Shown: positions 1 through 12,134 of the stretch, in pieces
Position numbering within the stretch: position 1 is the stretch's first letter
Layout of the letters: each line of letters starts with the position of its first letter
NCBI GenBank assembly: GCA_043228905.1
Contig: JBHGNT010000008.1
Coordinates: forward strand, 6,882,001 to 6,946,000
Source: Azolla caroliniana
Lineage: Eukaryota; Polypodiophyta
Direction: 5' to 3'
Length of the DNA stretch: 64,000 nucleotides
The notes under the pieces: model-generated
Databases searched by the model: none
The model's input: only the letters and a program-made list of their open reading frames with translations
What the model was told of the DNA's origin: nothing
Translations under genes and position numbers: made by a program

Positions 1-2828
1 TCCATCTGCAACCAATTTCCTTCTTGTGCGGTGAGTGAGGGACGAGATCCCATGTCTCATTCTTGCTGAGAGCTTGCATCTCCTCATTCATCGCTTCGAC
101 CCATCAAGGATCTTTAGCAGCTTCAGCAAAGTTCTCCAGTTCTCGAATTGTTGCCACCTTCATCATAAAGGCATAGTGGTATGCCATATAGTCGTTGTAG
201 CCAAATCGGCTAACCGGATTCTTCTCTCGGGTGGAGTGACGGAGTTTCTCATTTGCCGATGTGAGTGCTTTCTCAACTCTGGGTGACCTCATAAGAGGCA
301 CATCAAAGCCATCAAACTCACTATCGAGTGAATGAGTCGATTCGTTTCCATCGAGGTGATCGTCTTCATATTCCGGCATTTTGGCCTTCCCTTTGTCCAT
401 CTTTTGGACTTGGCCGAGATGAGCTTTGGTTGCTCGGAGGCTCTTGTGGTCTGCTCAATCTAGTTGAGATCGGACTCTCTTCGAGTATTGACCTTAGTTT
501 ATCATCGTCTTCTGTGTTGTCGAGGTCGTTCGTAGATGGTTCGGGAGGAGTCGGCTCAGGTTTGTACCATGATGTTGATTCGTCAAAGACAACATCCCGA
601 CTTACACGAGTCTTCCGAGTAGAGGGGTTGAAGCACTTGTACCCCTTTTGCTCTTGTGAGTACCCCATGAGGATGCACTTCTTTGATTTTGGGTCAAGCT
701 TCTGCCACTTCTCATCGGGAATGTGCACGTATGTAATGGAGCTGAATATCCTTACATGGGATAGATCCGGTTTCTTCCCATAGTATTTCTCGCTCGGGGT
801 GACCTGGTGCACTCCGGATGTTGTGCATTGGTTCATGAGGTAGACGGCGGTATTTGCAGCTTTTGCCCAATATGACTTGGGCATATGCTTCTCATTTAGC
901 ATGGCCCTTGCTACTTCGAGGACGTGCCGATTCTTGCGTTTGGCTACACCGTTCTATTGTAGTGTGTGTCGGCAAGTGAATTCTCGCTGAATTCCTTCTT
1001 GTCGAAGGTATGCCGTGAACGCATCGGAGAAGTATTCCTTTCCTCCGTCTGACCAAAGACATCGTACATGACACCCAGTTCTCTTTTCGACTTCACTTTT
1101 GAATTTTTGGAAGTGTGTAAACACTTCGCGCTTCATCCTCATGGGAAAGATCCATGTGTATCTAGATAAGTCATCGATGAAGGTAACATAGTACCGACAT
1201 CCTCCGAACGTAGCCGCCTGTGCCGGTCCCCACACATCCGAGTGGACTACGTCCAATAGGCCTTTGCTCACGTTCCTCTCCTTCGGGAACGGGTGTCGAT
1301 GTTGCTTGCCGAATTGGCATGCTTCACATACTCCTTCAATCTCTTTCTCTTTGAAGGTCGGGAGCCCAATGACGACTCCTTTCGATTGCATTGCCTTGAG
1401 TTTGTTGAGATTGATATGGCCGATTCTTTTATGCCATAGCTCTATGTTAGTGTTGTGTTTGAGGCCCTTTGCAAACATGGCCGATTTTACCTCGTTCGCT
1501 TCGAGGATAAACATTCGACCTTCCCTTCGACCACGAGCAATTTGTCAGCCTTCCTTCTCGATGAAGCAACCTCCTTGGTTGAATCGAACTTGCATCCCTT
1601 GCTCCACAATTTGGCCGACAGAGACCAAATTCCTCGTTATGGTGGGTACATGTAAGACGTTTTTTATGCAAGTTTGTTCACCTTCTTTCCTAAATGGGAC
1701 ATTGCCGACATGCCGAATCGGATGAGTGGTGTCGTCTCTGGTCTCGACATAACCGGGTCGATCTGGCTCTCGAAGTTCTTTGAACCATTCTAGATGGGAC
1801 ATCATATGGTTCAAAGCACCGGAGTCGACGAACCATACATCTTCCGGATTGGAGGCATTAGTCGAAGTAGAGGCCGACATAGGATTTGCTCTATGTCTCA
1901 TTACAAACATTCCGCCATGATCTTCATAGTCGGAGTTGGTGGCGTAATTGGTGAGTTGTTGGCTTGTGGAAGCCGACTCGCGCTTCTTCTTTCGGCACTC
2001 TTCTTCATGGTGGCCGATTTTTCCGCAATAACTGTATTCGATCGAGTTTTGTCGACTCGAACCGGAATGGAAGCTCTCCCTTCTTCCGAAGGTTCCTCGA
2101 TGGCTTCCGTCTTGTTGCCGAATTTGGGAGTTGTCGTAAGTCGGACCTCGTATGCCACCTCGTCCTTGGCCGAATCGGCCTCTTGCTCGGCCGCGTCCTC
2201 TTCCTCCATTTGTATGCGTGTAGAGCATGTGGCCTTCCGAGGCGTTACTCCTTGTTCGAACATGATTCTCTTCAACCAATAACATAGATTGAAGATCGAA
2301 GAAAGAGGGAGGATTCTCCCTTGCTAGGATGGCGGTTCTCATCGAACCGAACCGTGGTGCAAGGCCGTTGAGGCATATTTGCACCATCTCATCATCATCC
2401 AAATTGACGCTTATTGAGCCGAGTGAGTCACGAAGTTCCTTGATCCTCAAGGTGTAGCTTGTGATGAACATGTCCCGTTGTTGGATGTTGTTCAACTCTT
2501 GGCGGAGTTGAAGCTTCCTCGCGGTCGTGTTGGCGGCGAAAATATTTCGTAGATTTTCCCACGCTTCCTTCGGCGTCTTGGCTTTTCGAATGTAACCGCG
2601 CATGTGGTCATGAACACATGTCGCCAAGCAATACATTACTTGACTCGCCGCTTGCTCCCATGTTGAGTAGTCGGCGTCTTCCGGGTCAGGTCGGTTTTCT
2701 TGTGCTCCCTTGATGTAACCCCAATAACCTTGGCCGACAAGGTATTGGTGCATCTTGTACTCCCAAGATGCGAAGTTGTTACGGTCCAACTTCTCACTAG
2801 GGAGAGTGCTCCCCATTTGAGTATTCAT
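1..2828 (-). pseudogene. Copia-1 gag-pol polyprotein, interrupted
   Basis: One reading frame runs from the ATG at 2828 to about 366, broken by stops at 1545 (TGA) and 954 (TAG at a conserved Gln); it shifts frame near 366-400 into the start of RT. The Gag domain covers residues 10-200, starting SEKLDRNNFASWEYKMHQYL. The zinc knuckle at 265-278 (YSYCGKIGHHEEEC) has its first Cys replaced by Tyr. The protease motif VDSGA is at 334-338. Integrase shows the H-H-C-C finger (LWHKRIGH ... CEACQFGKQH) and two catalytic Asp (HSDVWGP, WSDGGKEY). The third acidic residue is lost: NGVAKRKNR has Lys where the family has Glu. The copy is therefore dead for integrase as well as truncated here. Confidence 0.88.
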
Positions 2829-2970
2829 GGTGTTCGATGTAGATTTCTTCCTTCTTCTTCTCTCTTGAATATGAGCTATGTAGTCGCACGACGATAGCGA
2901 TGAGCCGGTTCTTCTTGAACGTCCGCGTAGAGCTCAACACACACGGATGGGCTAGATGGAGCTACCAGCC

Positions 2971-2984
2971 TCGCTTTGATACCA
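2971..2984 (-). other. Primer-binding site of Copia-1 (tRNA-Met type)
   Basis: Reads TGGTATCAAAGCGA on the minus strand, immediately next to the LTR. It matches the initiator tRNA-Met site TGGTATCAGAGC with one change, as usual for plant copia elements. Confidence 0.85.
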
Positions 2985-3387
2985 TGTTAAGAATCGGTGG
3001 TGATTTTTGATAGCGGAATAGACTAGAGATATGTGTTGTGAGTGTGTGTGTGTGTGTGTATGAGAGAGAGAGAGGGAGAAAAACAAGATAGATAGATTTG
3101 TTTTTAAACAAGAATAGAATACTCAAGACAATGTATATTACAAAGGAGATTAACCGAACTTATTACAAAGTAGGAGGACAGTGCTTTATATAGTCACTCT
3201 CTCTCTTCATTAACTACCAAAGCTCATGGGTCATGGGGAATGTGAAAGCTCATTAGTTATGTGTCACAGAATATGATTCTATGACACATAGTTAATGTGT
3301 GGATAAGAGTGGTGACTTTTGACCTTTGACTGCACACTCTCAAGGGTGTGTTCACACACTAGACTAGGTTGAGCTTGATTCTCAACA
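2985..3387 (-). repeat. 5' LTR of Copia-1 (403 bp)
   Basis: It begins TGTTAAGAATCGG and ends CTCAACA, so it has TG...CA termini. The inner end directly abuts the primer-binding site. It contains a short GT/GA-rich tract near 3040-3075. The LTR at 27033-27420 shares long blocks with it, such as the tract around 3195-3290, which identifies both as one family. Confidence 0.88.
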
Positions 3388-4053
3388 GTGAGAAACCGGG
3401 GAATATTGGAAGAATCGGCGGAGTGCATCATGTGCACTTACCCTTGTAAAAACATCTGAATAATAGGGGGTGCCTTTATGGCGCCGAGTAGGAGTCAAGT
3501 CAAGACAAAGAATCCCATGTAAATTGGGATTTATCCCACATTGTTTTCGGTTAGGGTTCTTCAACTTCTTCTTCTCATTCGTGTCTGTTGAGGGTTTAGT
3601 CCGGTGAAGAGCTTCTATGTTCAGTGAGGTTTGCTTCTGCTCAGTCTCCTATGCAAGACCTCGCTCGGCGCGACGAGCCTGAGAGCTCCTCGTTCAGCGG
3701 CTTGGCAGTAGACGGCTGTTGTAACCTACCCTACCTTGGTCCGGCTCGAAGCCTAAGTTGTATCTTGTTCTTGTAATTGTATATATAAAAGGTTGTGCAT
3801 ATTTGTGTTTTTGTTGGTGTCGGGTGCGTTTCTTCCCCTTTGTTTCCTATACGTAAGGGGCGTGTGTTGAGTTGGTGTTACACACGTGGTCTCTCTCTCT
3901 CTCCCTCTCTCGTGTTCGGTAGCCGCCGGTACGTGTTCGGAATCGCACCGGTTTGTGCCACAACCGGTGCAGCCGGGACTGGAGAGAAGTCGGCTTCTCG
4001 ACACCCATCTCTTCCTCATCCGAGACCCCCATGGTCCCACCCCTTTCGACACG
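3388..4053 (+). repeat. Family-A LTR, plus orientation, 5'-truncated
   Basis: The sequence is the reverse complement of the LTR at 4055-4810, starting inside that LTR because Copia-1 interrupts it at 3387. It includes the strongly conserved block with CTCGGCGCGACGAGCCTGAG near 3663-3690 and the CT-rich tract near 3890-3910. It ends against the next LTR with only the palindromic core gcgttattacgc between, forming an almost spacer-free inverted repeat. Confidence 0.8.
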
Positions 4054-4054
4054 T

Positions 4055-4810
4055 TGTTGCGTTATTACGCGCATACGTGTAGAAGGGGTGGGACCACGGG
4101 GGTCTCGGACTAGGGAGAAAGGGGTGCCGAGAAACCGACTCCGGACATGTCCCAGAGGCAACCGAACACAAGAGAGAGAGAAAGAGACCAAAGAGAGAGA
4201 GCATGCGCAGGACACCGACTCTTATGCACAGGGAACAAGGGCTATGCTCCCAACACCGCCAATACACCAATATGCATAGACAAGTATAAGTATATATATT
4301 ACAGGGGGGAAGATACAACCCCGGCTTCGAGCCGGACCAAGGTAGGGTAGGTTACAACATCAATATGCTGCCAAGCCGCCGATCGGGGAGCTCTCGGGCT
4401 CGTCGCGCCGAGCGGGGTCTTGCACAGGAGACCGAGAAGAAGCAAACCCTAATCAGACACGAACTCTCAACCCACACGACGAAGAAGAAGAAGACAAGAA
4501 ACTACCTAGATGAAACCCTAGAACGAAGTAAGAATAAGAGAAGGGGAATACTACCAAACCCTAGACCTAAGTGGTATACCCTCGTAACTCAAAATGGGCA
4601 ACCCTTTTACGAAGGGCGCTCCCTTCCTTTTATAGAAAAAGGAGAGGGATACATAACAATGTGGAATAAATCCCTTATTACATGGGATCCTCTGTCCCGA
4701 CTTAACTCCTATTATTCACACGTTTTTACAAGGGTAAGTGCACATGGTGCACTCTGCCGATTCTTCCGATATTCTCCGGTTTCTCACTATGGCCCGGAAT
4801 CTTCACGACA
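4055..4810 (-). repeat. Family-A LTR (756 bp), minus orientation
   Basis: It starts TGTTGCGTTATTACGCGC and ends CTTCACGACA. The complete family-A LTR at 10307-11063 has the same ends and nearly the same length (757 bp). To its right, 4811-4825 reads tctgcccccaccaaa, a polypurine tract on the minus strand, so this is the 3' LTR of a minus-strand element whose internal region follows. Confidence 0.85.
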
Positions 4811-6653
4811 TCTGCCCCCACCAAACCGCACATCCACCGGTACGTGCCAAGTTCGGAGAAGAGTGAGAGATTCTGGCCGGTGAGGAACCGGTCTTCCGTA
4901 ATCCGCATTCCGACTGCGTGTTGGCCTCGCCAGTCCAAACCGTCGGCTCTGATTCCTTCTCCGCGTTTGCCTCCGGCAAGCTCGTTCGACCCGTCGATAG
5001 GTCATTCGCCGCGATCCTGTGGTGCGCGTGCTCCTCCGTTGGCCCTTCTTTCGACCACATGCATGCTTCTCGTTCCGTCGGATATGCGGTGTCCTCCATC
5101 CGAGGAGCACCCGTGATGGCCCGCTTGGCCTCCGTCGACCTCTGCGTCGTCCCGATTCTCGTTCCTGGCACCACCATGTGCCATCCTTCGTCGTCCTTGT
5201 TCGGCACCGCCTTTGCCGAACACCGTCCCGTAATCATGCTTTGAACCGGCCCTCAATGGCCATATGCACATCTCTTATTCGGCTTTGGGTGCGCCATCCC
5301 GGCTTGGCACACCGCTGCTTGCTTGCCCTTACCGGCTACTTCTGAAACCGTAACCGGCTGGTAAGGGTTCGCCTCATTTTTCACTCTTCTGCATTGTCGG
5401 GTCATGTTTCTTGCCACCACTGTCCTTCTCACTCGGTCTCATGCTGCCATGTCGGCTTGAGCTGCCGGTGTCTCCGGATTGGTGTGAGAATCATCGTAGG
5501 ACCTGTCTTCCGCTGCCTTTTCCCTCCATCGACCTTGCCGGAAGGTTCAGTTGTGGTTTGTGGCCGCCTTGCCGGCCCAATACCTCCTTGCCACTTTTCC
5601 TTTGTCATCCGATCACGTTCTCCTGCCACCACCGATCTCTCCTATAGGACTCACGTTGGCACTCGGGCTAACCGCCGAATCGGTGTGAGGATCTTCGTGG
5701 GACTTCCCCCTTTGCCGTCTCGATTGCCCGCCTTGCCACCGCCATCGTTTTTCCCTCTTGGTCTCACGCTTGCTCTCAGGCCGATCGCCAGAGTATCTAG
5801 AACTGATGTGTGTAAGGTCATAGCAACACCGCTTGCCGTTTTCCTCTCGCCGTAGTCCCGACCTCCGCGTCGGCCTCTTCGGTTGGTCACTTTCATCTGC
5901 CGCCACTGATCTCTCCTATAGGACTCACGCCGGCACTCGGGCCGACCGCCAGATCGGTGTGAGGATCTCCGCAAACCGCCCATCCTCAGTCCTTTGCCTT
6001 CGTCCCCTTGCCATTCGATCATGTTCACTTGCCGCCACCAATCTCTCTTATAGGACTCACGCCGGCACTCGAGTCGACCGCCGGATCAGTGTAAGGATCT
6101 TTGTGGGACTTCCCCCTTTGCCGTCTCGGTTGCCGCCTTGCCGCTACCACCGTTCTTCCCTCTTGGTCTCACTCCGGCTCTCGGCCCGACTGCCGGAGTG
6201 TCTAGAACCGATGTGTGTAAGGTCGTAGCAACACCGCTTGCCGTTTTCTTCTCGCCTTAGTCCCAACCTCCGCGTCGGCCTCTTCAGCTGGTCACGTTCA
6301 CCTGCCGCCACTGATCTCTGCTATAGGACTCACGCCGGCACTCGGGCCAACCGCCAAATCGGTGTGAGGATCTCTGTAGACCGCCCCCTCCACTGTCCTT
6401 TGCCTTCATCCCCTCGTCGTCACTCTAGGTCTCACGCCGGCTCTCGAGCCGACCGTTGGAGTCTGTAGAACCGGTGTGAAGGATCCTCCTCAGGCTTGTC
6501 GTATCTCTTACCCTTATCCTGGGTCTTCCTTCTTTCGCAACTTGAGAGGGTGGCTCGCTCCACACCCTCTCCCGTGGTACTGACGTACCGTGTTCCGGCC
6601 TCCCCGTAGGCCTGCCTCTGCCTCCCTTCCGGGTCAGTTATCCAGAAGCCCGT
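4811..6653 (-). other. Family-A internal region, tandemly repetitive, no intact gene
   Basis: GC-rich sequence with short overlapping open frames on both strands and no recognisable domain. Between about 5440 and 6480 related blocks recur, for example around 5635-5700, 5890-5965, 6040-6100 and 6310-6375, each carrying 'ctcctataggactcac' or a variant, then 'cggtgtgaggatct'. These are diverged tandem repeats. The same blocks occur in inverse orientation at 28386-28600. No gag remains in this copy. Confidence 0.6.
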
Positions 6654-6787
6654 TGTCGCGTTGTTACGCGCGTGCGTGGAGAAAGGCGGGACCACGGGGG
6701 TCTTGGACTAGGGTATCCCAAAAGCATGCCGGAAGCAACCGAAGAGAGAGAGAGAAAGAGAGGGAGTGCGCGCTTGACACCGACTCA

Positions 6788-6829
<42 letters not shown>

Positions 6830-7229
6830 GCTCACGCCCTCATGTATAGGAAACGCAGGAAAGGAGGGGAGCACCTGACACCAACAAGACGCCAATATAC
6901 ACAGACAGACGCAAACGTATATGTATACATATATAAGAAGAATACACTCCCGGCTTCGAGCCGGACTGAGGTAGGTTACAGTAGTCGTCTTCTACCAAGC
7001 CGCCGTCGGGGAGCTCACAGGCTCGTCGCGCCGAGCGGGGTCTTGCGCAGGAGATGAGCTGAAGCAAACCCTAAACGAACACGAAGGGGAGAAGAAGAAG
7101 AAACTAACTCTAAACCTAACGGTATACCCTCTAATGCAAAATGGGCAACCCTTTCCCAAAGGGTGATCCCTTCCTTTTATAGTACAAGGAGAGGGATGCG
7201 TTACAATGTGGGACAAATCCTGCCGTTGA
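6654..7229 (-). repeat. Family-A LTR, outer end deleted
   Basis: It begins TGTCGCGTTGTTACGCGC and matches 10307 onward, including an AC microsatellite (6798-6826). It breaks at about 7229, inside the LTR, and joins repetitive internal sequence. Its left flank (gggtcagttatccagaagcccgt) is not a primer-binding site. Both junctions are therefore rearranged. Confidence 0.78.
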
Positions 7230-8830
7230 TCATTCGCTTGGCCTCCGTTGATCATTCGCGTCGTCCTGATTGCCGTCCTATGTCGTTTCGCGTTGCCTTC
7301 GTCCTTTTGCCACCACCTTCCTTCTCCATGTTCTTACAACGTCGCGTCGGCTCGAACCTCCATGGTCTCTGGAACGGTTTGGAGGATCCCTTTCCGGCCT
7401 TCTCCGCGATACCTTCGAACCGCGCAACCGATCTCCGCGCTCGCCTTCCCGCTCCGGCACCTCCGTGTGCCACATACCCTCGTCCGTTGTTGGCACTGCC
7501 TGTGTTGCACTCCTTATCGGCCCCCTTTCCGGCCAGATCATGCATCGCCGCTTACCCGCATACCGGTGTCCTTGGTATCTGAGGAACACCCCGTAGTAGC
7601 CCGCTTGGCCCTTCCCGTCTTCGTGCTGCCTCGATAGGTCCTGAGTCTTCCGCTTGCCGTCGTCCCCTCGCCCCCACCAGCTTGTCATCCCGGCTTGCCG
7701 TGTCAGTCTTCGCTACTTCGACGGAGCTACCGAGATCTACGAAGTGAGTGTGGAGGGTCCTCCTCCGGCCTCTCTTGTCATCCCCTGACTCCGACCCTAT
7801 GCAGTCCACTAGGCACTTGTCACCTCGTTCCCGGCACCTCCCTTGGGCCTTCTTCCGCTTCCTTCGTTCGGCCCCGCCCGCGCTGAACACCGTCTCGTAG
7901 TCACGCCTCGATCCGGCCCGTGATGGCCACTTGCGAGACTCTTGTTTTGTCCCAGGTGTGCCTTTCCAGCCTGACACACCTCCCGGTGTTTGCCCCTACC
8001 GGCTCCTTCCGAAACCTCGTGTTGTCGGGTCCCGTTCCCTGTCGCCACCGTCCTTCTCCATAGGTCTTTCGTTGCCGCGTTGGCCGATCAGCCGAGTTCT
8101 CCGGATCGGTGTGAGGGTTCCATAGGACCAGACTCTGTTTCTATGCTGGCTGAAATTCGGGTGGCTTTTGTTTGAGTCCCTCCCGAGCTGTCCTCGTGTC
8201 TTCCGCGTAGTCGGGTCCTGTTTCCCGCCGCCACCTTCCTTCTCCCTCGGTCTTACATTGCCACGTTGGCCGAACCACCGGAGTCTCTGGTTAAGTGTGG
8301 GGATCCCATAGGACCGGACTTCCTTATGCCCATTGCCTCCGTCACTTCGCCGCCACCGTCAGTATCTTGGTCTTACGTCGACCGTGTTGCCGATTGCCGA
8401 AGTCTCTAGAACCGGTGGGAAGCATCCTCCGTAGACCGCCCAGCCATAGCCCCTTTGCCTTTGTCACCTCGCCGCCACCGTCAGTATCTTGGTCTTACGT
8501 CGACCGCGTTTCCGACTGCCAAAGTCTCTAGAACCGGTGTGAAGGATCCTCCGTAGACCTCCGATTTTTCTTCCCGACCCTGTCCCGGGTCGTCCCTTTC
8601 CGCATGCCGAGAGGGCGTTTTGTTCCGCACCCTCTCCCGTGGTACCGACGTACCGTGACCTTGGCCTCTTCGTAGGCCAGCTCTCTTCCTCCCTCCCGGA
8701 ATGGAGTCCGCACCGCCTGATTCTCGCTCAGGTCCGTTCGTCCTTCCATCTCTCGACCTTCGCCCGGTCGGACTTTCTCCCCATGTAAAAGAGGGCGGCT
8801 CGTCCCGCACCCTCTCCCGTATCGGCACCT
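7230..8830 (-). other. Family-A internal region, degenerate tandem repeats
   Basis: Non-coding or low-information GC-rich repeats. Blocks with 'gtctctagaaccggtg' recur near 8395 and 8522, and 'agtatcttggtcttacgtcgac' recurs near 8362 and 8482. Open frames exist on several strands, but no domain or consistent coding signal is visible. Confidence 0.55.
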
Positions 8831-10270
8831 TTATGCCGAGTCCGGCCCCGATCGAACAATCCACGACCGGATCACGCTCCATCCGTATCGGAATGCCGAT
8901 CTCCTCGTGCCGCTTCCGTCCTTGGCCTCCTCGCAGGCTGTTTCCCATCCGTCTTCACTGGCATCGGGCCAAGACTCCTCGGTACTGCCATCCATCTCCT
9001 CGGTCTTACATGGCCATACGGGCCCGAATGCCGAGTTCTCCAGAATCGAGTCCGTGGGCTTTCGTCCGCTCCTTCCCCGTATCGTCTCGCCGGTGATTCT
9101 TGCCCTTTCGCCGCCGCCTTCCTCCGCTTGGGACTCACGTGGGCACTTGGGCCCGACTGCCATCATCTCGGGAGCAAGTGTGGGAAGACACAAAGAATAG
9201 CCCGTCCGTTTTACGCCCTTGTCCGTAGCCACCGACTCTTCGTGGTCGGCGGTCGTCTTCTTACCGATCACGCAAGCCCCGTCTGGGCTTGCTTTCCCAA
9301 TGACCAGGATCTCGGGCTGACACGCCCGAAACCGCTGGTCCCAATGTTCCGGTTCCGCGATCTGTATCTCGGCCTCGTCCTTGGCCGTTCTATCTCTGCA
9401 AGTCGAGAGGGCGTTTCGTTCCGCACCCTCTCCCGTGGTACCATCGTACCGATTTTCCGCCGTCGCGTGGGGCAGGCCCGTCTCCTCAGTCTCGGCTTGC
9501 GGCCTTGATCTTTCCTCTTCCTTGAGCATCGCCTCGAGAGCTGCGTACGCCTCCGCAATCCTGGCCCCAACGCGGATCCTTGCCAACTCCCTTTTCCGTT
9601 CGACCTCTTCCCGCTATAATGGCACGCCGTCACGCCCCTTCCTCTTAGCCTTCTCAGCTCGCTCTTTGTCTAGCCGTTGGCACACCCTTCCGACCTTCGA
9701 CCAGTCCTCCGTAAGCCTATTCGCTCCATCATCGTCTTCGAGCTCAATCCCGATGGCTTCCCGTTCCGCTCGGTCGATCGACCTGACGAACAAAAGGACT
9801 TTGTCCGCCCCCACCAAACCTTGTTCCCGCTCGGGAGCCGAGCAAGCCGTCGCTCGAACTCTCGGAACGCCTTGGCAGCGCCCCGGTGGGTCTTTGCCGA
9901 TGCTACCCACTGGTCAAAGTTGTGTCGTCCCCGGCTCTTCCGCCGTCTTCCGTATGCCTTCAGGAGCGCCTCTTCGAAGGCCTCCCACGAACTATGAGCC
10001 TCGCGGAGCTCCTTTACTTCCGCATGCATCCGGACAGCCACGACACGACAGAAGAACTCCAACCTCAACGCCTCGTCTACGCCACGCTCCTCCATTTCCG
10101 CATTGTAGGCTTCCAAGTAAGATGGGACTTTGTCCCCGTTGAAACGGCCGACTCTTTCGACCACTCGCTCAACCGCTTGTTGCGCTGCTTCTCGCCTCAT
10201 CACCACTCGTGCCGACTACAACACCACTTCGGCCACCATCTTCGCAAGGTCGTCGTCTTCCGACTCTATC
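8831..10270 (-). pseudogene. Family-A Gag-like protein, disrupted
   Basis: The N-terminal part (about 10206-9840) reads as a retrotransposon Gag: QQAVERVVERVGRFNGDK, then a DEALRLEFFCRVVAV helix region and FDQWVASAKTHRGAAKAF. A one-base frameshift near 9838 moves the frame into the continuation (KVLLFVRSIDRAER ... GANRLTEDWSKVGRVC), which ends at a stop at 9614. The same frame continues in a 251-codon tail (9586-8831) rich in Glu, Arg and Thr. A related tail exists in the second copy (12135-12542), with Gln at the position of the 9614 stop, so Gag and tail were probably one protein of about 450 residues. I see no zinc knuckle, protease or RT. Homologous Gag: family B at 45039-47091. Confidence 0.7.
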
Positions 10271-10284
10271 CTCCCTTGCCGCCC

Positions 10285-10304
10285 TTCACGTCGGGTTCAC
10301 CAAA
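10285..10304 (-). other. Primer-binding site of family A
   Basis: Minus-strand TTTGGTGAACCCGACGTGAA, two bases inside the LTR end. The same 20 bases occur at 47108-47127 beside the family-B LTR and, with one change, at 20438-20457. I could not match it to a specific plant tRNA by inspection. Confidence 0.7.
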
Positions 10305-10306
10305 TA

Positions 10307-11063
10307 TGTCGCGTTGTTACGCGCGTGCGTGGAGAAAGGCGGGACCACGGGGGTCTTGGACTAGGGAGCGACGGAGTGTAGGAAGTCGCACTTCACCGTT
10401 TCCGGGCATCCCAGAAGCACGCCGGAAGCAACCGAAGGGAGAGAGAGAAAGAGAGGGAGCGCGCGCTTGACACCGACTCGCGCACACGCACGCACACACA
10501 CACACACACGTAGCTCATGCCCTCATGTACAGGAAACGCAAGAAAGGAGGGGAGCACCCGACACCAACAAGACGCCAATATACACAGACAGACGCAAACG
10601 TATATGTATACATATATAAGAAGAATACACTCCCGGCTTCGAGCCGGACTGAGGTAGGTTACAGTAGTCGTCTTCTGCCAAGCCATCGTCGGGGAGCTCA
10701 CGGGCTCGTCGCGCCGAGCGGGGTCTTGCGCAGGAGATGAGCTGAAGCAAACCCTAAATGAACACGAAGGGGAGAAGAAGAAGAAACTAACTCTAAACCT
10801 AACGGTATACCCTCTAATGCAAAATGGGCAACCCTTTCCCAAAGGGTGATCCCTTCCTTTTATAGTACAAGGAGAGGGATGCGTTACAGTGTGGGACAAA
10901 TCCCACCTTACATGGGATCGTCTGCCCCGACTTGACTCTCTTCGGCGCCATAAAGGCGCCCTCGATATTCACACTAAATGTACATGGGTGCGTACACACG
11001 CTGCACCCCGCCGATGTAGCCAACGTTCCCGGTTTCTGCCTCTGGCCGAAATTCTTCACGACA
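10307..11063 (-). repeat. Complete family-A LTR (757 bp)
   Basis: It has TGTCGCG ... CACGACA ends, with the primer-binding site to its left. It is the 5' LTR for the internal region 7230-10306, and may also have served as the 3' LTR of the copy to its right (11064-20459), although no polypurine tract is obvious at 11064. It holds an AC tract near 10497-10510 and a possible minus-strand TATA around 10855-10865 (tataaaagg). Confidence 0.85.
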
Positions 11064-12134
11064 CTGCTCCGCTCGATTCTCGTCCGGGCCCATTCGTCAT
11101 TCTCTGGATTTCTAGGTCCCGTTCTCCTGCCGCCACCATCAGTATCTTGGTCTTACGTCGAACCCGATGCCCACCGCCGAAGTCTCTAGATCCGGTGTGA
11201 GGTGACCCATAGGACCAGTCTTCCCTCTCCGCTTCGTCCCTTGTACTTCTCTCGAATTCGTCATCGCTCTCCTTGCTACATTCCCGCCTCCATCTTCCAT
11301 GTCTTTCGCTCTCACGTTGCCACGACGGCCGAACTACCGAAGTCTCCGGTCAAGATGTGGGGACACCGATTTCGTAACGACTCCCGACAACTCATCCGGG
11401 CCACCGACCCTGTTAGTGGTGTCGGTGGAGAGCATCAGCTCTATGATCGATCAAGCCCCGCATGGGCTTGATTCTCCAATGTCCGGAGTTTCGGCTCCAA
11501 TGCCAATCCTGCCTGACTCGTTACACACCCTTGATCATTTCCCTTTCGTTTCCCGATCTTCGCCTGGTCGGTCTTTCTCCCCATGTAAAAGAGGGCAGCT
11601 CATTCCGCACCCTCTCCCGTATCGGCACCTTCATGCCAATTCTGGCCCCGGTCGAACAATCCACGACCGGATCGCTCTCCACTTGAATCGAAGCGCCACA
11701 CGGTTCGGTCTCCGGTCGGGTCGTTTCTTGGTCTCTTCATCGACCTTCTCGCGGGCCATTTCCCATCCCTCTTCGCTGGCATCATGCCAGGACTCCTGGA
11801 TACCGTCATCCATCTCCTCGGTCTCACATGGGCGTAAGGGCCCGAATGCCGAGTTCTCCGGAATCGGTTCTGAGGGCTCTTATCTGTTCCTTCCCTGTAT
11901 CGTCTCACCGGCGATTCTCGGTCTTACGCCGCCACCTTCCTCCTTTTGGGACTCACGTGGGCACTCGGGCCCGACTACCATCGTCTCAGGAGCAAGTGTG
12001 GGAAGACGCATAGAATCGTCTGTCCGTTTTACACCCTTGTCCGTAGCCACCTGCTCCTCGTGGTCGGTGATCATCTTCTTCCCGATCGTGCAAGCCATGC
12101 TTGGGCTTGCTTCTCCAACGTCCAGAGTTTCGGG
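11064..12134 (-). other. Family-A internal region, 3' part of second copy
   Basis: Matches 8600-9260 in blocks, for example 'ccccatgtaaaagagggc' at 11580 and 8780, and the segment around 11820-12010 against 8995-9195. No complete gene is seen. Open frames here are fragments of the variable Gag tail. Confidence 0.6.

Larger units (their letters stand above)
1..3387 (-). mobile_element. Ty1/copia retrotransposon Copia-1, 5' portion
   Basis: A minus-strand copia element whose 5' LTR is at the right (2985-3387) and whose 3' part (most of reverse transcriptase, RNase H and the 3' LTR) lies before the window. Order in the sense direction is LTR, tRNA-Met primer site, gag, protease, integrase, start of RT. 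It is inserted in a family-A LTR, whose sequence resumes at 3388; the right copy of the TSD should be gtgag (3388-3392), and the left copy is outside the window. A related LTR with the 3' end of the same kind of element is at 27033-28385. Confidence 0.9.

Noticed and set aside
3388-4810. Foldback DNA transposon
   Set aside because: Both arms are family-A LTRs with known LTR ends; the structure is two LTRs in opposite orientation.
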